Part shown: positions 59,133-64,000 of the stretch, piece after piece | Layout: every line of letters starts with the position of its first letter | How positions within the stretch are numbered: the first letter of the stretch is position 1 | Assembly (NCBI RefSeq): GCF_003751605.1 | Contig: NZ_RJVJ01000001.1 | Span: 2,852,001 to 2,916,000, forward strand | Direction of reading: 5' to 3' | DNA length: 64,000 nucleotides | Origin: Kitasatospora cineracea | GTDB taxonomy: Bacteria; Actinomycetota; Actinomycetes; Streptomycetales; Streptomycetaceae | Made by a program: the position numbers and the translations under genes | Notes under the pieces: model-generated | Database searches by the model: none | What the model was told of the DNA's origin: nothing | Seen by the model: only the letters and a program-made list of their open reading frames with translations

Positions 59133-60539
59133 TCAGTGGTGGAAGCCGCTGCGCCGGGGCATCCCCAGCTCGCTGAGCGGCGCGGGCTGGCGCTCCAGCT
59201 CTGGCAGCAGCCGCCGCAGGTCGGCCAGCAGCAGGTCCGCCAGGTCCCGGGTGAACCCGTTGCGGCAGACCACCCGCAGCACCGCCAGGTCGGTCCGCCC
59301 CTCCGGGAAGCTGTACGCGGGCACCTGCCAGCCGCGCTCGCGCAGCCGCCGCGAGACGTCGAACACGTCGAACGGGCAGCCGTCGGTGGTGGTGAACGCG
59401 AACACCGGCAGCTGGTCGCCCTTGGTGATCATCCGGAACGGCCCGAGCCCGGAGATCTCCTTGACCAGGTACCCGGCGACGTCCCGGCAGGCCTGCTGGA
59501 CCGCGCGGTACCCGGTGAACCCGAGCCGCAGGAACGCGTAGTACTGGGCGACCACCTCCGCCCCCGGCCGGGAGAAGTTCAGCGCGAAGGTCGGCATCTC
59601 GCCGCCCAGGTAGTTGACCTTGAACACCAGCTCCTCGGGCAGCGCCGCCCCGTCCCGCCACAGCGCCCAGCCCACGCCCGGGTACACCAGGCCGTACTTG
59701 TGGCCGCTGGTGTTGATCGAGGCCACCCGGGGCAGCCGGAAGTCCCACACCAGCTCCGGGTCCAGGAAGGGCGCGACCATGCCGCCGGACGCCCCGTCCA
59801 CGTGCACCGGCACGTCCAGCCCGGTGCGCTCCTGGAAGGCGTCCAGGGCGGCGCAGATCTCGGCGATCGGCTCGTACGAGCCGTCGAAGGTGGAGCCGAG
59901 GATGCCGACCACGCCGATGGTGTTCTCGTCGCAGTGCGCCACCGCCTCCTCGGCGCTCAGGTGGAAGCGCTCGCCCTCCATCGGGACCAGCCGCGCCTCG
60001 ACCTCCCAGAAGTTGCAGAACTTCTCCCAGCAGACCTGCACGTTGACGCCCATCACCAGGTTCGGCCGGGCCCCGGCCGCGTACCGGTCGGCGTTGCGGG
60101 CCGTCCAGCGGCGCTTGAGCGCCATCCCGGCGAGCATGCACGCCTCGCTGGAGCCGGTGGTCGAGCAGCCCACCGCGGCCGCCGGGTCGGGCGCGTGCCA
60201 CAGGTCGGCGAGGATCGCCACGCAGCGCCGCTCCAGTTCGGCGGTCTGCGGGTACTCGTCCTTGTCGATCATGTTCTTGTCGCGGCACTCGGACATCAGC
60301 CGGTCCGCGTGCTCGTCCATCTGGGTGGTGACGAAGGTCGCCAGGTTGAGCCTGGCGTTGCCGTCCAGCATCAGCTCGTCGTGGATCAGCTGGTAGGCGA
60401 CGTCCGGCGGGACCGGCACCTGGGGCAGCCGGTGCAGCGCCGGGGCGAGCTGCATCGCGCCCAGCGGATCGGTCAGCACGTGCAGCGGGCTGAACGGCAG
60501 CCTGCGCTCCTCCTCGCCCTGTCCCTTGTGCAACGCCAT
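59133..60539 (-). CDS. gadB: Glutamate decarboxylase
   Basis: A 468-residue PLP enzyme converting glutamate to GABA and CO2. Group II decarboxylase features: GCSTTGSSEACMLAGMALKRRW, GSTFDGSYEPI, HVDGASGGMVAPF and the PLP-lysine INTSGHKYGLVYPG. Length equals the usual 466. ATG 60539 is preferred over 60605 by homology (MALHKGQGEEERRL). It follows xylB in the same direction with 115 bases between. No glutamate/GABA antiporter is next to it. Confidence 0.95.
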   Translation of the reverse strand: MALHKGQGEEERRLPFSPLHVLTDPLGAMQLAPALHRLPQVPVPPDVAYQLIHDELMLDGNARLNLATFVTTQMDEHADRLMSECRDKNMIDKDEYPQTAELERRCVAILADLWHAPDPAAAVGCSTTGSSEACMLAGMALKRRWTARNADRYAAGARPNLVMGVNVQVCWEKFCNFWEVEARLVPMEGERFHLSAEEAVAHCDENTIGVVGILGSTFDGSYEPIAEICAALDAFQERTGLDVPVHVDGASGGMVAPFLDPELVWDFRLPRVASINTSGHKYGLVYPGVGWALWRDGAALPEELVFKVNYLGGEMPTFALNFSRPGAEVVAQYYAFLRLGFTGYRAVQQACRDVAGYLVKEISGLGPFRMITKGDQLPVFAFTTTDGCPFDVFDVSRRLRERGWQVPAYSFPEGRTDLAVLRVVCRNGFTRDLADLLLADLRRLLPELERQPAPLSELGMPRRSGFHH

Positions 60540-60654
60540 GGCGAACCGTCCCTCCAGTCGTGGAACCTCCACGGTGGCACCGGCCCACCACCCCCGCACC
60601 CGCACCTGCGGCGACCGGGGCCGGACAGGGCCGGACGAGGCCGGGCGGCGGCGG

Positions 60655-62094
60655 TCAGGAGGCGGCGGTCTCCGGGTGGTGCTGCTCGCGCAGGGACGCG
60701 AACTGCTGGCGCACCGCGCCGCCGACCGCCAGGTCGTGCTCCTGGTCGGGGGCGAGCACGGTCAGGTCGGGCAGCTCCCAGTGCGGGGGCTCGGGCGTCC
60801 CGGCGAGCGCCCAGGCCGCCTGCCGGGCCGCGCCGCGCGCCGCGTGGTCGCCGCCCGGCGGGGGCACCACCACGGGCAGCCCGAACAGCTGCGGCGCGAT
60901 CTGCTGCACGGCGGGCAGCCGTCCGGCCGTTCCCAGCAGGAACACCCGGTTCACCGCCACCCCGTGCCCGCGCAGCACGTCCAGCGCCTCGGCCAGGTTG
61001 CACAGCATGCCCTCGACGGCGGCCCGCGCCACGTGCTGCGGCGCCATCGACTCGGCCCGCAGCCCGGTCAGGGTGCCCGCCGCGTGCGGCAGCTTCGGGG
61101 TCCGCTCGCCGTCCAGGTACGGCAGGAAGACCATCCCGTACGCGCCGGGCGAGGACTGCAGGGCCAGCTCGGACAGGCCCTCCAGGTCGGTGCCGAGCAT
61201 CGCGGCGGTGGAGCGCAGCACCTGCGCGGCGTTCAGGGTGGCCACCATCGGCAGGTGCCGGCCGGTGGCGTCCGCGAACGAGGAGACCAGGCCGGACGGG
61301 TCGACCACCGCCCGGTCGTGCACCGCGAAGATCGTGCCGTTGCCGCCCAGCGAGACCACCGCGTCGCCGAGCCCCAGGCCGAGGCCGAGCGAGGCGGCCA
61401 TGTTCTCCCCGGTGCCGGCCGAGATCAGCAGCCCCTCGGGGGTGTGCCCGGCGGGCTCGGCCGGGCCGAGCACGTCCGGGACGGACAGTTCGTGGCCGAG
61501 CGCCAGCTTGACCAGGTCCTGCCGGTACTCGCCGGTGACCGGCGACCAGTAGCCGGTGCCTGAGGCGTCGCCGCGGTCCGTGGTGCGCCGCTTCGGGCCG
61601 CCCAGCAGCTGGGAGACCAGCCAGTCGTGCGGCAGCAGCACCTCGGCGATCCGCTGCGCCGACACCGGTTCGAACTCGGCCAGCCAGCGCAGCTTGGCGA
61701 TGGTGTACGTGGGGCCCGGCACCGCGCCGATCGCCTCCACCCAGGGCTGCGGGCCGCCCAGCGCGTCCAGCAGGGCGGCCGCCGCGCCCGCCGAGCGGGG
61801 GTCGTTCCACAGCAGGGCGGGCCGCACCAGCACGCCGCCGGCGTCCAGCCCGATCAGGCCGTGCTGCTGGCCGGAGACCCCGATCGCCCGGACGCCCTCC
61901 AGCAGGCCCCCGGCGGCGGCGTCGCCCAGCGAGTGCAGCCAGCTCTGCGGGTCGACCTCGGTGCTCCGGGCGTCCTCGCCCTCGGGCAGCGGGTGCGGGG
62001 CCCGCCCCTTCCGGAGGACGGCGCCGGTGTCGGCGTCGCACGCGACGATCCGGGTGCGAGTGGTGGAGCTGTCGATGCCCGCGACGATGGCCAT
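60655..62094 (-). CDS. xylB: Xylulokinase
   Basis: A 479-residue FGGY carbohydrate kinase phosphorylating xylulose to xylulose 5-phosphate. AGIDSSTTRTRIVACDADTG (ATPase phosphate loop), GVSGQQHGLIGLD, LLWNDPRSAG, GDASGTGYWSPVTGEY, VSLGGNGTIFAV and FLLGTAGRLPAVQQIAPQLFGLPV are all family motifs. It stands apart from xylose uptake or isomerase genes in this window. ATG 62094. Confidence 0.93.
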   Translation of the reverse strand: MAIVAGIDSSTTRTRIVACDADTGAVLRKGRAPHPLPEGEDARSTEVDPQSWLHSLGDAAAGGLLEGVRAIGVSGQQHGLIGLDAGGVLVRPALLWNDPRSAGAAAALLDALGGPQPWVEAIGAVPGPTYTIAKLRWLAEFEPVSAQRIAEVLLPHDWLVSQLLGGPKRRTTDRGDASGTGYWSPVTGEYRQDLVKLALGHELSVPDVLGPAEPAGHTPEGLLISAGTGENMAASLGLGLGLGDAVVSLGGNGTIFAVHDRAVVDPSGLVSSFADATGRHLPMVATLNAAQVLRSTAAMLGTDLEGLSELALQSSPGAYGMVFLPYLDGERTPKLPHAAGTLTGLRAESMAPQHVARAAVEGMLCNLAEALDVLRGHGVAVNRVFLLGTAGRLPAVQQIAPQLFGLPVVVPPPGGDHAARGAARQAAWALAGTPEPPHWELPDLTVLAPDQEHDLAVGGAVRQQFASLREQHHPETAAS

Positions 62095-62214
62095 GCCGAG
62101 ATCATGCCGCAGTCGGCGGCCGGGGCGGGCCCGACTGCCGCAAGTGTTGCCCAGTCGGTACCGGAACCACCCCGTCCGACGACCGCCCGCCCCCGCTCGA
62201 CCGCGTCCGCCGGC

Positions 62215-62508
62215 TCAGGGGCGGACGGTGCCCCAGTCGTCGTCCCCGCCGTGCTGCTTGGCGAAGTACGGGACGCGGTCGGTCAGCGCGTTCGGCAGCT
62301 TCTCGCCGACCTTGTCGGCGACCGCCCCGGCGGCCTTCCCGGCCACCGCGCCCGCCTGCTGCTTGGCCTTCCCGGCCGCGTCCTGCACCCGGGGGTTGTC
62401 CCGCACCTGCCGGGCCGCGCCGGCCAGCTGCTCGTAGCGTTCGCGCCCGGCCCGGGTACCGAGGACGTACCCGATTCCGAGGCCCACGATCAACGACACC
62501 TTCCACAT
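62215..62508 (-). CDS. YtxH-like small membrane-associated protein
   Basis: A 97-residue protein: N-terminal membrane helix with YtxH motif (VSLIVGLGIGYVLGTRAGRERYEQLAGAARQV), then an Ala/Lys-rich amphipathic helical part (AAGKAKQQAGAVAGKAAGAVADKVGEKL) like LEA/YtxH proteins, and a short acidic tail. ATG 62508; the ORF extends upstream with no support. Probably stress-related; function not shown. Confidence 0.85.
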   Translation of the reverse strand: MWKVSLIVGLGIGYVLGTRAGRERYEQLAGAARQVRDNPRVQDAAGKAKQQAGAVAGKAAGAVADKVGEKLPNALTDRVPYFAKQHGGDDDWGTVRP

Positions 62509-62820
62509 GCCTGGGTTCCACCCTTCGTTGCCGCGCGATTGTGTGCCGCGTCTACCCGTCCGGCCGGGCCGTGAACCGCCCTGCCGGTGGCGGGTCCGGG
62601 CCAGCCGGAGCCGCCGTGCACCAGCATCCCCGCCCGCACCGCGGCGCGCGCGCGGGGCACGCCGGTCCGGCCCGCCGCGGGGGCGGGCCCGAGGTGGGGG
62701 AGCGGGCCGGGCAAAGCGATTGGCGGAACACCCCCCTGAGTGCGCTAATGTATGTCCCGCAGCGAGCACCGTGGGCCCCGGAGCGATCCGGAGACCGGGG
62801 TGGGCGAGGCGGAAGCACGA

Positions 62821-62893
62821 TCCTCCATAGCTCAATTGGCAGAGCAGCCGACTGTTAATCGGCAGGTTATTGGTTCGAGTCCAATTGGAGGAG
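62821..62893 (+). tRNA. tRNA-Asn (GTT), copy 1
   Basis: A 73-base cloverleaf: acceptor TCCTCCA/TGGAGGA, anticodon loop CTGTTAA with GTT at 62854-62856, TTCGAGTCC in the T arm, G discriminator. CCA is not encoded. Confidence 0.97.
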
Positions 62894-62898
62894 CACGG

Positions 62899-62971
62899 TC
62901 CCCCATAGCTCAATTGGCAGAGCAGCCGACTGTTAATCGGCAGGTTATTGGTTCGAGTCCAATTGGGGGAG
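62899..62971 (+). tRNA. tRNA-Asn (GTT), copy 2
   Basis: A near-identical 73-base copy five bases after the first. Acceptor TCCCCCA/TGGGGGA: the two base changes in each arm compensate each other, so pairing is preserved. Anticodon GTT at 62932-62934. Confidence 0.97.
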
Positions 62972-63007
62972 CTTCACCGGAAGTCACGGTGATCGGTACA
63001 GAGCGAA

Positions 63008-63032
63008 GGCCCTTCGGCGAGACCGAGGGGCC
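63008..63032 (+). terminator. Terminator after the tRNA pair
   Basis: GGCCCTTCGG at 63008-63017 and CCGAGGGGCC at 63023-63032 pair over 10 positions with one G-U, followed by CTCGTGTTTT. Confidence 0.75.
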
Positions 63033-63084
63033 CTCGTGTTTTCCCCGCCGGTCCGACCGGTCAGGCCCGGCCGACCGGCCCGGC

Positions 63085-63840
63085 TCAGCCGGTGGCCCGC
63101 CGGTACAGGTCGGCGACGTGCGCGTCGAAGGCCACGCTGTACGAGGTGTCCGGGCTGTCGCCGCCCTCCTGGTGGCCCCCTATCACCCCGACCAGCCGGC
63201 CCGCGTCGGTGATCCACGGACTGCCGCTGGTGCCGTTGGTGAACCCGCCGCAGTCGAAGCGCTGCTGGGTGGCGCTGTACGAGGAGGTGCGGGCCCGGCA
63301 GGTGATCGGGGCGTCCTGCTCGTTGGGGTAGCCGGTGACGGTGACGTCCAGCCCGAAGCCGAGGCCGGTGCCGAGCGTGTCGGCGCCCACCGCGTCCTCG
63401 ATCTGCCGGCCGTCGACGGGGGCGACGGAGAGGAAGGCGACGTCGTGGTCCTCGTCCTGCTCGTCCTCCCACTCGGGGTCGAGGGTCGTCCTGGTGACCG
63501 GCCACGTCCCGTGCGGGGTCCGGCCGTCCCGGTAGCCGGGGACGAACACCAGGCCGTCCACCGGGACGCCGCCGGGGGCCGCGCAGTGCGCGGCCGTCAC
63601 GATCAGGTTCCGGCCGGGGCTGTGCACCACGCCGGCGGTGCAGTCGCGGGCGCCTTCGGGGCCGTCGACGAACAGTGCGCCGATCCGGTCGGCGGCCGGG
63701 CCGGGGGTGGCGGGGCGGGCGGTCGGCAGCGGCCCGGAGCCGGCCCGGGCGGCGGTGCCGCAGCCGGTCGCGGCCAGCAGCAGGGCCAGCGCGCCGGCGG
63801 CGGCCGGGAACGGGCCGGATCGGGGGGAGGTGCGGGGCAC
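63085..63840 (-). CDS. Trypsin-like serine protease lipoprotein
   Basis: A 251-residue secreted S1-family protein. Lipobox LLAATGC; catalytic His in IVTAAHCA, Asp in DVAFLSV, Ser in GTSGSPWI. Cys-pair CTAG...HC and later CRA...DCGG suggest two disulfides. GTG 63840 is chosen because the signal peptide begins there (VPRTSPRSGPFPAAAGALALLLAATGC); the ORF continues upstream to 63993 without support. Substrate unknown. Confidence 0.88.
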   Translation of the reverse strand: MPRTSPRSGPFPAAAGALALLLAATGCGTAARAGSGPLPTARPATPGPAADRIGALFVDGPEGARDCTAGVVHSPGRNLIVTAAHCAAPGGVPVDGLVFVPGYRDGRTPHGTWPVTRTTLDPEWEDEQDEDHDVAFLSVAPVDGRQIEDAVGADTLGTGLGFGLDVTVTGYPNEQDAPITCRARTSSYSATQQRFDCGGFTNGTSGSPWITDAGRLVGVIGGHQEGGDSPDTSYSVAFDAHVADLYRRATG

Positions 63841-64000
63841 CGTCGCTCGCTTCTGCTCGGCGGCCCGCCCGGGGTGCCGGGCGGCGGTCGCAGCAAGGTC
63901 TACCAGGGCCCGCGCGGGCCGGGCAACCGGCGGCCGGCGGCCGGACCCGGAGTCCGGGGGCGCCGTCCGGCGAGGGGGCCGACGCGGTGTCACGAGCCGC

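Overview
The window is high-GC actinobacterial chromosome, almost certainly from Streptomycetaceae (Streptomyces or Kitasatospora). Third codon positions are strongly G/C, GTG and TTG starts are common, neighbouring genes often overlap by 4 bases (ATGA/GTGA), and the gene order (tricorn, HIT, rnz, phoH, ybeY, CBS protein, era, leuA, recO, uppS, zur, znuBCA, glyS, dus, ppdK, nirBD, dgt, dnaG) is that of the conserved Streptomyces core. I see no transposase, prophage, CRISPR array or rRNA. Two tandem tRNA-Asn genes lie near the right end.

Layout. 0-4.4 kb: the 3' end of a dnaJ gene, rsmE and a tricorn-type protease. 4.5-7.4 kb: an accessory four-gene cassette. It holds a small YxxxD-type type VII secretion partner, a 518-residue WXG-headed protein with a C-terminal papain-like Cys/His/Asn triad, an unknown 131-residue protein, and an exported protein resembling chagasin-type cysteine-protease inhibitors. 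I read this as a type VII effector with its immunity; it is the most interesting part of the window. 7.4-16.4 kb: housekeeping RNA genes (HIT, rnz, phoH, ybeY, CBS protein, a degenerate cytidine-deaminase-like gene, era) with small membrane proteins, an aldo/keto reductase and a hydrolase. 16.4-18.9 kb: an orphan emfourin-type inhibitor, then leuA behind a leucine leader peptide and attenuator hairpin. 19-27 kb: TerB-like gene, recO, uppS, the zinc regulon (zur, znuB, znuC, znuA) with two Zur boxes, and glyS.

27-34.7 kb: accessory and poorly conserved. There is a large unknown protein, a NADAR protein, a partly degraded membrane-protein locus, and a NarL-type two-component operon whose promoter region contains a 38-base near-perfect palindrome. 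34.8-39.5 kb: dus and ppdK. 39.5-44.6 kb: a secreted guanyl-specific RNase of the Sa type, a membrane protein/winged-helix regulator pair with a clear operator, a GNAT acetyltransferase, a PAC2 protein and a GDSL lipoprotein. 44.7-52 kb: assimilatory nitrite reductase nirBD with a GlnR-type box upstream, a 970-residue HTH/Sel1-repeat protein and a CbiX-type chelatase that could supply siroheme to NirB. 52-54.4 kb: an ArsR-like regulator/MFS operon with twin operators. 54.5-64 kb: dgt, dnaG, a group 2 sigma factor, glutamate decarboxylase, xylulokinase, a YtxH-like protein, two tRNA-Asn genes and a trypsin-like lipoprotein.

Starts were chosen from ribosome-binding sites and protein alignment from memory; no database search was possible, so family names rest on motif recognition.
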